A stretch of 64,000 nt of DNA. Source: Acanthaster planci (taxonomy: Eukaryota; Echinodermata; Asteroidea; Valvatida; Acanthasteridae). The stretch covers positions 379,281 through 443,280 of the forward strand of contig NW_019091361.1 in NCBI RefSeq assembly GCF_001949145.1. The letters are read 5' to 3'. The notes under the pieces are model-generated. The model saw only the letters and a list, made by a program, of their open reading frames with translations. It searched no databases and had not been told where the DNA came from. A program made the translations under genes and the position numbers. Shown one piece after another: positions 12,152-33,400 of the stretch. Numbering within the stretch: position 1 is the stretch's first letter; the number at the start of each line of letters is the position of its first letter.

Positions 12152-13582
12152 ATGAATGACACGGACAACACGACAGCTGTGACCGACTACTCTGACTATG
12201 TCACCTCCCCGTCGTCATTTATGGACTACAGCAATGATACGACCCTCAATGACACCAGTACCAATACGACTACTGATTCTTCTCTTGCTCTGAACGCAGG
12301 GCTCGGTAGCTTGTCATGTGTTATAACACTGTGTGCCATTTTGGCCAACTCACTGATGGTGGCTCTATTTGCACGCTTCCCCGGCTTAAGAAGTCCAGGG
12401 CCAGCTTTCCTTCTGTTGAATATGACAGTAGCAAACTTGATAGTGGCAGTGACAGCCCTGATCCCAAATACAGTTGCTTTCTTTGTGAATGGGTGGCTTT
12501 TAGGAGACCTTGTATGCCAACTCAGCGCTTACCTCTCCTGCTTTGCCTTCCACTTGACCGTCCACACTATGGGCGTGGCGTTCTTCGAGAGATACCTCAA
12601 GGTCTGTCGACCCTTGAAACACGCTGAGATCTTCACAACAGTGGTGACCGTCATCCTTGTCGGCGGACTCTGGTTCTTTGCTATGGTGCTTGCCCTTTTC
12701 CCATTAGTTGGCTGGGGCGAATACGCTTATCTTCCTCTTCAACGTCAGTGCTGGATTAGCCCGGGTGGTTGGCAAGGACATCTAAGTCACATGGGGTTCA
12801 CCCTGGTTTTGACATTATTGCTACCCGTCCTCACATCCCTAGTCTGTCTGGTCACCGTTATAAGATTTGCCGCCAAGAAACGCAAAGTCGGCGCTCTCGA
12901 CGTTCTTGGAGACCAAGGCAAAACAGGAATTCAGGAGACTTATGGACGCAAAATGAAGAGAAAAGAGCGAGAACTTAAACAAACCATCAGGGAAAGGAAG
13001 CTCAAGAAAGTGAAGAAAAAGAAGGGGAAAAAGAAAAAGAAAAAAGAAAAAAAAGATGACCAGTCATCTTCCTCATCTTCGTCGTCGTCGTCGTCGTCGT
13101 CGTCATCATCATCATCATCATCATCATCGGATGAGGACGAACGTCCTTCTTACAAAAAGTACAAGGAAGCTAAGAACAAGCAGAAGGCAGAGCGCTACCG
13201 GGCAAACGAAGCCGCCTTAGTCCGTACTCTTACCTGGATTTTGTTACTTGTCCTCTTGACCTGGGTTCCTTACATGGTTGCCAAATGTCTCCAGACTCTG
13301 GAGCCCACAAGCGGTATAATCCCACCAGATGAATTCCTGATTGTTGCTGCTTTCTTGACATATTCTACGCACGCGATCATGCCAATAATATTGTTACTGG
13401 ACTACAGGAAGTACCGTAGAGCTGTTGTAGCTCTCTTTTCCCGCAAGAAAATGGAAGTGGGGAAGGACCACGCCCAAAATCTGGACCTGGATTTGGAACA
13501 GGGCGAAATGGACTCTGGCATTGAGCTCACAAACGCTGGGAATTTAGCTGAGGGATCTAAAACTAGCGTCAAAGCTGATTAG
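12152..13582 (+). CDS. Class A (rhodopsin-like) GPCR, orphan, single exon
   Basis: This is an intronless frame of 476 codons starting at an ATG in a good context (CAACCATGA). The extracellular N-terminus (1-50) has five N-glycosylation sequons, at N2, N6, N28, N33 and N38. Seven membrane spans lie near 51-73, 85-111, 119-146, 162-185, 212-238, 356-380 and 394-417. Class A marks seen are N66 (1.50), C122 and C200 for the extracellular disulfide, ERY at 146-148 ending TM3, W174 in TM4, P224 in TM5 and TWVPY in TM6. The third intracellular loop is very long (239-355) and contains a Lys-rich tract (about 286-301), then 22 consecutive Ser (305-326) and DEDE. Two core motifs are altered: the usual Asp of TM2 (2.50) is Asn95, and NPxxY in TM7 reads MPIIL (410-414). 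The retinal-binding Lys of opsins is absent (Tyr404 at that place), so it is not an opsin. It would act at the plasma membrane through G proteins; the ligand is unknown. Confidence 0.95.
   Translation: MNDTDNTTAVTDYSDYVTSPSSFMDYSNDTTLNDTSTNTTTDSSLALNAGLGSLSCVITLCAILANSLMVALFARFPGLRSPGPAFLLLNMTVANLIVAVTALIPNTVAFFVNGWLLGDLVCQLSAYLSCFAFHLTVHTMGVAFFERYLKVCRPLKHAEIFTTVVTVILVGGLWFFAMVLALFPLVGWGEYAYLPLQRQCWISPGGWQGHLSHMGFTLVLTLLLPVLTSLVCLVTVIRFAAKKRKVGALDVLGDQGKTGIQETYGRKMKRKERELKQTIRERKLKKVKKKKGKKKKKKEKKDDQSSSSSSSSSSSSSSSSSSSSSSDEDERPSYKKYKEAKNKQKAERYRANEAALVRTLTWILLLVLLTWVPYMVAKCLQTLEPTSGIIPPDEFLIVAAFLTYSTHAIMPIILLLDYRKYRRAVVALFSRKKMEVGKDHAQNLDLDLEQGEMDSGIELTNAGNLAEGSKTSVKAD
13066..13128 (+). repeat. 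TCG/TCA trinucleotide repeat encoding poly-Ser
   Basis: Inside the GPCR frame the codons run as TCT/TCA/TCC, then a block of TCG, then a block of TCA. All encode Ser and sit in the third intracellular loop. The sub-blocks are pure enough to expand or contract by slippage without breaking frame. Confidence 0.9.
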
Positions 13583-14444
13583 TTGCCAATTAGTTAGTTC
13601 TGTAAAAGAATGTTAAGAACATACAGTTTGTTTGATCGTTTGTCACTGTCGACAATTTAGATTTGTTTTGTAAATTTAATCATTGTATGACCTCTTGACC
13701 TGGTATAGGCACTTTTGAGTACAGCAAGATCGTTCATTACTACATGGTTGTTTCGCATACCCGACTAAACCTACGATGACACCACGGGTAGGCCTACGCG
13801 TGAAGGAAGTAATCGAATGAGCTGTACCGGTAGATTAATGATTGTGGTGCGGTCATTTAGAGGGCGCCATAATCCCAAGGTCTTTTTTCGTTTTTTTAAT
13901 GGATATAATCTGTATTTTCATGTGGGAATGAATGGATTGATCTACCTGGCAGAGGTGAGGTTGAGGCCTTGGTCCGGGAAACCCCCGAGCAGGATTTTCA
14001 TGCATCTAGTGGGTGTCCAGTTCCACATGGTTTTATAGATACACATTTTGACCAAATATTACTTTTTTTTTAAAGCTAGGCATCAGTGATTGGTCGAGAC
14101 ATCTGCTATAGGTTGATATTCATTTGATCATCACAAAATTTATTACCACCTTGTAACCATTAAACGCTGTCGATGTTTTCACAGACTGACAAAAAACTCT
14201 TTTTCGAAGACACATTTATCCGCCTGTATGTAATGGATTGGGAATTTGTTGTCATGTCTTGTAATGCATTCTTTGTTCTGTGTTAATTCACACTTGGTTG
14301 TTAAAAGTAATTCATTACACCTTTTATAAACTTCTTGAAAACAGCTGAACTTTTTGCCACGACATTGTTCACGTTTGCCATCTCTAGAAAAATAGTTGTT
14401 TCTATTATTATTACAAGAGCACAGCTCTTTTCAAGGTCGTGGGA

Positions 14445-14450
14445 AATAAA
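14445..14450 (+). terminator. Candidate poly(A) signal for the GPCR gene
   Basis: AATAAA occurs downstream of the GPCR stop codon with no nearer canonical copy seen. The implied 3' UTR of about 0.86 kb is plausible for an animal mRNA, but the assignment is by position only. Confidence 0.3.
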
Positions 14451-14623
14451 TATGTAAACGCTCTCATTCTTCCAGTGCCCAGCGCTGCTAAAGAAGTACC
14501 TCGCTCGGTGAAAACACACAAATACAGATCGTATTTGTTTATGATTAGAGTAAACAAATTGCTCCGAAATTTGGTCATATTGTTCTTTGACTCAAATATT
14601 TGGTTCTACATTTCTATGAACCG

Positions 14624-14680
14624 AGAAATTGACCTTCGGAACGCCATACCGGTGCTCTACCAATTGAACTATCCAGCGCT
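14624..14680 (-). repeat. tRNA-derived SINE head (tRNA-like fragment)
   Basis: On the minus strand the sequence begins GCGCTGGATAGTTCAATTGG and continues with TAGAGCACCGG, which is a tRNA 5' half with a good A box (TAGTTCAATTGG) and a recognisable anticodon-stem region. The expected B box is degenerate (GGTTCATAG in place of GGTTCGAAT) and no clean T arm or acceptor stem closes. It is therefore more likely a decayed tRNA-derived SINE than a working tRNA. Confidence 0.45.
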
Positions 14681-16763
14681 ACGTTTGTTATAAGTGATCT
14701 CGAATAGAGAACCTGATTGACACCCCCCCCCCGAAAAAAGGCTTGTGGGCGTGGTTTTGAATATCTAAAGTCACTGGAGATAGCGCTTAAACAAATAAAC
14801 TTGTTAATGATGTAATTGAAATACCGAAATAGTTACTCAGACGGTTCAAGCGGAATCAGTTGACAAAAGATTAGGACGAAAAATTAAAGTGCCGTAATTA
14901 ACGTTCCAACTTTTGTGCCACTGAATGTGTATTGACTCTCCTGCCTAAGTTCGTGGAATTATGGTCACTTTTCTGGATGATTTATTTTCTTCGGTGTGAT
15001 TATTTAAAAACTTATTTTGCCAACACACCAAAAACTTGAAAAGAAATGGAAGACAGATAAGACAAATTAGTTTTGTTGAGAAACCCTAGTAACGTCGGCC
15101 TGCAGGCAATTTGTCATTGAACTTTTTGATTTTACGCTGTTTTGAGTGGGGCTTGAATGTTTTGCATCAGGGACATTGCTTTCAATATTACATGTTTTGG
15201 CCTGGGAGAGGCCATTGATTTCCTTTGCAGCTCCTTCAAGTTTTTTCTTTTGATCTCAAAAAGGGTTTGTTGGAGTTGAGCCCTTCTTTCAATTACGTAT
15301 TCAGTTTTCGTGATGAAGACATCTTTAAAGTATCAGTAACAAAATGTTCAAAAGGTGTCTCCAGCTTCCAGTTTGAAAGCTTGGTAAAGAATGGGGTAGT
15401 AAATTGCTGTAAATAATGCACAGTGTGTGTTTGTTAATTCCTTGTCGAATCAGTATAAAAACACTGTAAACAACTTTAACCACAGATAAGACCCTCCATG
15501 CAAGTGCAAAAACAATAGCAATTCTGATTGAAATTTTTACAGTATAGTGTAACCTTTAACAGTCTAGAAACTTCACTAACTCTTTGATATTGTTTGTGGA
15601 GCATGCGCCTAACGTTTGAATTGGAATAAAGCACACCTAAGCATCCAGAACCAAATTGTCGGGGGTAAGTTTTCGGGGGAATTTTACAGGATTTAGAAAG
15701 AATAGAAATGAAATAGTCCCAAAAACGGGATTTGTGCATTATTCTCAAAAATCATAACCAAACACTTGCTCCTCTTTAAGGAGCGGCTCTGTTTCCCCAT
15801 GGATCCGTTATGTGAACAGTACCACCCAATGTCATTAATTCAGCACGTTTAATAAATTATAGGCAGTTGTGTCCTTAGAGACTTGGTCAATGGTGCTACC
15901 GTTTCTCTTCCTCTAGGAGTAATCAAAGGCCTGTAATCCGACATCCTCATCTCTACAGCTCTCACTCATACTTTGCAATACGTTGATCTGATATAATGCT
16001 GTCTGTTCAACCCCTTGAATCGGATGTAAATGGCACATTAATATCGGAAAATTCACAATTAGTTTCACCGGCGTTAATAGATTTTTAAAAGCATTTTTAA
16101 GGTTCAAAGGGCACTGCAGGAGATAAATACAAATGTGGGACATAAATACAAATGCCCAATTTCCAGAAATAAATGAGGAAAGAGCAAATTTGTTTTGCCG
16201 TTACAATAGGCCAGACGTTACCGCTAAGTCTTAGGAAAAATTCCGTCGTCCTGAAGTACTCGTATAAATTGGCCACGCTGGTGCATCGTGTTATTATTAT
16301 TACTGATGATGATTTATTTCAAACACTGTGATTGTAGCCCGGAGGCTAATTTGCCATAGAACACACAGCTTGACTATTCAATAAATAAAACATTAGAGCA
16401 TTAAAAATTTTAAGTATTTAAAATAAACACAAAACAACAATCAGAAAATGAAAATTTCTTAAGATACAAACAGAAAATGGCACAGTTATAACCAATGCCC
16501 TCAAAAACACAAATCAATTAAATCGTACACTTCAAATACCCGGTTTAGTCAGCTGGCTAGTTGGATATAACAGGGCTCATCCCTCGCTGTTCTTATTGTA
16601 ATTACAATATATATGCACACGGAGTGGTACTCTCCACCTGTCATGTTAAATTAATGCAAGAGGGCGCTTTTTATCGAAGCGGAGACACGTACATATATAT
16701 ACAGACGCACACATTCTTCCCAAATTAAGTCGTGGTAAGTAGGCCCATGAAGGCCTATAGAAA

Positions 16764-27825
<11,062 letters not shown>

Positions 27826-28361
27826 GATACTGAACCATCTTTGTTACTTAAAGATATTTACTGATAGGCTTCTCACAATGACGTCAAACTTTGTTTACTC
27901 GTGCACTTTCCTATCCGGTTTGTAAGTGACTTAATGATACATGCGCACGCACCACTGATGACAAGCCTTCATTACATGAGCCTTCAAGTTGAGCGTTATC
28001 TTCCAGTTCCATGGTTCAACGTAGGTCTATGTGCAGTGGGCGTAGTTTAAACTGAAGTGACCCCACGCTTACAAACCAGATGGCAATGAGGTGGGCCTTG
28101 ATCCATAGCCCCCTTGAGAAAATGCACGCAGAAACAAAGAGTGATATCATTATGTTAATAGCTGGATATTATTCCATTAAGACTAGCCTTGGTTTGGTCA
28201 TTGCCTGTTATATCTAACCCTCAACTGAACACAGTGTTGTTCAAGACGTTTAAGGTGAAGTCCAGTGATTATTTTGAAGAGGAAGGGTTTATATTTGTCG
28301 TAAACTCTGTTTAGACACTCTCCAATGTAACAGGTTTGAGATGCATGCTGCCAAGCTTGAA

Positions 28362-28367
28362 AATAAA
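28362..28367 (+). terminator. Candidate poly(A) signal for SIRT2
   Basis: This is the first AATAAA after the SIRT2 stop, about 0.54 kb downstream. A later AATAAA at 29921-29926 could give a longer 3' UTR of about 2.1 kb. Confidence 0.4.
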
Positions 28368-30327
28368 AGGGAAAAACAAAGAGAACAAAGGGTGTATGTC
28401 ATAAGTGCTTAATGGTTTGAATTCACCAATTCTGGTAGATACGAACTCAAGTCGGTAATTGTCTGGGTTTAGTCTGGCTTCACTGCTGTGTATACTGTGT
28501 TACATACAGCATGTGGTAAAATAACATCATGCAGAAATGGTCAGTGCAACTCACCCCCAGTATGCATGTGAGTCATCTACCAATGACCAACTTAAATAAT
28601 CTGCCAGCTCCTGGGAACCTGCTACCAATATTGTATGGAGTAGTCTGATTGGCTCAGAATGATGACATTATGAATATTCATTTTTGGCACAATTTAATTG
28701 GTTTAGAATGAAAGTAATGTAAATATTCAAGCCTTGCTGTGTGCCCATGTACTTGCACACATGCTGCTTTCACAACAGAAATTGTCTACACTTCCATCCA
28801 CAACATTGTTTGTTCATCATTTCTTTTGATTTTTTGTCGTTCAAATAACACAGTGGAGGTGTTAGAGTAAGGAATTACCAAAAAGCAAAGAGTTCTGTTG
28901 GCCATGGCTTGAGAAAACCAGGATTTTGAGTACTCTGAAACCCAAACAAGCTGAGGTAATCATGAGATTTCTACCAGACGCGTACATGTAGGTGAAATAC
29001 CTGATTGGTCCTGTCTGTAGGAAGGTTTATGCAGAGGCTATTAGCTTGCTGCTTACTTGAATATCTTCCCTCAGTCATATTGGTCAAGTTTGACATGTTG
29101 GATTGCAAAATGTTAAACAGAAGGCTTAGTATTAACATTAATGATGCAGTACTGATGACATAAAAGGATAAACACGACTTTTTGATGACTTGATTTCAAG
29201 TCCATGATCTTGACAGTACAGCATTATTTGAAAAGTTGACAGTCAACACTAACAGTGCTGTTGGGAAACAATTATTAAAAAAATATACTGTGGATGGTCA
29301 ATTATATGTCTTGTTGGCGGGATAAATGTACTGCCAGCATGACATATTATGTTATGTTAAGTTTGTTTTCATGTTTAATCATTATTCTATTCATAAGGCA
29401 TAGATTTTTGTTTAGTTGTAAGATACAAATTTTATGCATCTGGTTTCTATTACAATCACTTCCATATTTTTGTGTAATATTTGAAAGCTATTTTATGATA
29501 ATTTAAATCTTTTCAGAAATCTGGTGGCATAAATGATTTAAATTTTTTGAACAGAATGCTGGATTTAGGCAAGAGTGTGAGGGGTCAATGAACCTTCTTA
29601 GTACTGGCATCTTTCTCTTAAGACGATGTGTCAATGTATCAATGTTGCAGGTCGCATAGGTCCCAATTGATTGAACCACATACTTTACAGAAATTTCATG
29701 AATATTTTACATTTTTTGGGAGAGGATTCAATACCATTGCCAAAATTATGATTATGGATTGAAGTTTGGTATGAGAGCAGAAGAAATCATATACATCAAA
29801 ACAATAGTGCAATTCAGATACATTAAGTAGAGCAATTCTAAAGCAGTAAATATAAAGTCTAAATTTGTAATAGATAAATGTGTTGAAAACTTAAAAATTT
29901 GTATAACCCACTTGTATGTAAATAAATTGTTTCCAACTTTGGTAAAAATTAAACAGTGGTGATAGTGGAAGTCGGATACCTTTGAGGTAAATGGAAGAAA
30001 TCAACCCTGGAATGTGGAATGAGTTTTACCTTTTAAGTGAAAGGTTTTTAGTTTTTCGTGATTTTTTTTCACCTGCGTATGGAACATGATTTAGTCTTTC
30101 AAAAACCACTGACTGTTAGTGCCAGTGACCCAACGAATGACCACCTGCAACTAAGTGGTGAGGTTGCTAATGGACAGTCTAATTATATAAATTATATAAA
30201 ATTATATAAAAGGGAATGTTGGGCATCTGAAATGCTTAATATTATGCACGAAGACAAAAATTGTTGGAAGCATCATTTTTGTTTAACATAGGCCTACAAT
30301 CGATAATCCCATACATTTTTCTACATT

Positions 30328-30333
30328 TTTATT
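30328..30333 (-). terminator. Candidate poly(A) signal for the TRADD-N-like membrane gene
   Basis: The plus-strand TTTATT reads AATAAA on the minus strand, 88 bases past the stop codon of the gene at 30421. The distance is normal for an animal 3' UTR. Confidence 0.5.
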
Positions 30334-30420
30334 TTTTTAGTAAACTCGGACAACCTTTTCTGATTTAGGAAGAGCAGACTGGAAGGTTAAGTCTGTGCTA
30401 AGCTACCCACATCAGGTAGA

Positions 30421-33400
30421 TTACTCACGACCGAGACTGCATCTTATTTGGCGAATTTTTGTTTTCATGTCCTCTTGTGCAGGGCAATTGATCTTATCAG
30501 CGAGATCATTTACAAATTTGTTCACCTCTGGAGGTGGTATTTTACGATCTTTGGCGGACGAGGATATCCATCCTTGAAGGTTGCAAGGGACTTGGATGAC
30601 ACTGAACAAGGCATCAGAACTCGGTAGACCCGACCTGATACTTGCGCGAGTAGCCTCATCAATGATTGATTCGGAGGCCGATTCAACTGATGTATCTCTT
30701 ACTTGAAACTTCAAAGTCTCCACTTCCGTCGTAATATCCAGCGCGTTTCCCATTCGTTTCGCTTCAGCTTCTGCACCGGCAATACGCCTCCATTCCTTCT
30801 GCATCAACTCCGAGACTAACTTGACTGTTTTAAATGCACACCGGAGATATTCGCAAGCTTCAATGTCACTGTGGTACTGCATTGGAACCTTTATTTTTGT
30901 ATATATCGAAAGGATTCCACAGAAAACAGCAAGAATAAAGAAGATAACCGCCGCAATACCCGACATGATAAATCCAGTTTCCTGTGAGGTAAAATACAGA
31001 GATCGATTATTTTTCCAATTTTATAGAAAACATGACGTGTTTTATTTTCAACACATATACAGGGAAGACTATAGTTATATTGATCAGTTGATCCACAATA
31101 TTTTATCCTCGTGCATCAATAAAAATCGTCTTCACCCCAGACTATCTTCTATACTTGACATCCTCAAAGAACTACAAAAATTGTACTAAATGTTGGGTGT
31201 TTCTCTTTCCCCTGATAAAGGTCTGGAATTGAGGGCCCTTTCAAACCTGTTGAAGAGTTAAACTTAATTGCATTCAATAACACTGCATTTCCCCGGCAAT
31301 TTCTTTTCCAAGTTGTGGTTTATGTTTGAAGCAATGTTATTTTGGTTTCCCCAAATTCAAAGGAATTTTTTTATTCTAGTAAGAAAACACTCAGTTTGGA
31401 TTACCTACGGAAACTTATGAAAGTCGCTGAATCGTCTAAACCACACCTACTGCGTCCGCTGCATGTGAAAATGGCTACGTAACACAAAGACTCGTCAGAG
31501 TTTGTTGGAAATCACGGGGAGGGATGGCATACGTAGGTGTCTTCTTATAATAGAATTGAATATCTTTGGGGGATTTTTGAAATTCTGTTACAGTTCATCG
31601 GTCATAAGAAGATGGTTTCGACTGTCACCTGTAGTGTGATAGCAAACCGTGAACGGATGCGTGTATCACGTTGGAGAGCCCCCGTATAGCAGAGCGGTGG
31701 CGCGGTCATGGTTACCAGAACGACATGGAAAATGGCACCGCGTCTTGGGGACCAAATACATTGTGAGCCTTCCCAAAATGTGGAGAATTCTTACGATGCG
31801 GTATGCAATAACGTTATATCTCATGGGGAACATCTTTTAAGACCTCATGGGAGACAAATTGCAAGGACAATCGCAGCTGAACTATCGATGGTCGTTAGGA
31901 AAATAGGACTACGTATAGGGCTGAGAATGTGACGACAAAGCTGGTACGTTGGGGCCAGATAGTAGTGACGACGTCGATGGTAGGGGCATCACCACCATCG
32001 ACATCATTATTTTTATTTATTATAAGTTTATTTGGCCATCGACAACAACATGTACAACATTAAAGAAACAAGGAACAGTCTCATGAAAATTCCACAAGAC
32101 TAAGCATAAAGAAAACAACCCAATTCAAGCTGGCCAGGGTTGACAAAAGTGTATCTAAACACTGTGGCTCGAAAGCCTGTCAATCCAAACTTGAACTAGG
32201 AACGCAAGGTAATTTTTTAAACAAAATGCAAAACAGAATTGGATTTTATTTTAAAAAGAATACAGTACCCAGTTGGTAAATTTAATACAAATAAATGCTG
32301 ATAAATCAGTTTAAAACATGTTATGTTTTTACAAACGTCAGTGTTTACAAAAGTTGAGTGCCACACGCGCAATGCACACTAAACGTATCCCTGAAAAACA
32401 ATCAGCCTTGAACGGGGCCAACAGAAGGCGCGATTTTCTTAGAAAACTCTTTTGATGGATGAAAAATGTACTTTGCTGGTTTACAATCGGCAGTGAACTG
32501 CATGACTTTCGGTCGTATGGCTACTAAGACAATGAATACTCTCCCCAAGGCATGTGATGAGGGGGTGCTTTTGCCCTAGGCAAACAGGACGAGCCTTTGT
32601 GGTACACGACACATTTTGTATGGTAGGCACGAAGGTGTGGCATGGGCGACTTTTCCAGTCAGGTTTATGTAAATTGAGGTTAATAGAGGTGAGTCATTTT
32701 CTATAATGAAATCGAGAGAACACGAGTCACTAGGGCCTACTAACTAAAGTTCACCACCCAGTCTAAGTAGGTTTGATGAATTAGGATTTAATTCTTGACA
32801 CTCGAATACAGGTAGTACTCACCCAAATAATCGGAAGGGTAAATTCATCAGTACAGCCCAGGCGAAGGCACAACATCAGTAAAACGATACAAAAGCAAAA
32901 AAGACGAAAGAAGTGTTCACCGATGTCCTATGAGGGAAAAAAGATTATCAAATGTTTACGATTTGTTGAGGGGTGCAGCATTTACGTCGTTAATTTTACT
33001 CCTTGGGCGAAGAAAAAGAGGAAATGAAGGTCTCAGAAACACCAGCACGATACTCAAATTGTCAATGAAGGGTATTCAAAGAAAATATCTTATGTGCTGT
33101 GACCACAATTCACAGGAGCGAAAAAAAAATCGGGGGAGGGGGGTTTCAGATCTTTTCATGTCACTGTCACTGACCATTTAAAATGATGACCCTTGCAGAT
33201 TGTCATGTTGTAATTTTTTTACCACGATGGTTGTTAATCATGTAGTTTTGTTATGTGTAAATTTCTACCAGAGCAGAGGGGGTTGACCCCTTCCAATCTG
33301 GGTCTACATACTGGCCTTTTCTGACTTGAAAGCAAAAAATCAGTGATACATTCGTTAGTGGATTGAGAAAACGATTTTTAGGGTATTTTGCTTATAAATG

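Larger units (their letters stand above)
13583..16763. other. Intergenic: GPCR 3' region and SIRT2 upstream region
   Basis: No gene is supported here. The GPCR 3' UTR probably lies in the first part; the first AATAAA is at 14445-14450, about 0.86 kb after the stop codon. A tRNA-like fragment lies at 14.62-14.68 kb. The part just before 16764 should hold the SIRT2 promoter and 5' UTR, but no TATA box or other element stands out. Confidence 0.45.
27826..30420. other. Region between convergent SIRT2 and TRADD-N-like genes
   Basis: The stretch holds the 3' UTRs of two genes that point at each other. There are AATAAA signals on the plus strand at 28362-28367 and 29921-29926, and one on the minus strand at 30328-30333. 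A short AT-rich tandem repeat (ATTATATAA, three copies) is at about 30181-30212. No coding exon is supported. Confidence 0.5.

Noticed and set aside
12316-12978. Two extra plus-strand open frames inside the GPCR gene
   Set aside because: They are out-of-frame shadows of the GPCR coding sequence and carry no domain.
12152-13582. Opsin identity for the GPCR
   Set aside because: The Schiff-base Lys of TM7 is replaced by Tyr and NPxxY is lost, so a light-sensing opsin is not supported.
30821-31189. 122-codon plus-strand open frame
   Set aside because: It overlaps antisense the last exon of the TRADD-N-like gene and has no domain of its own.
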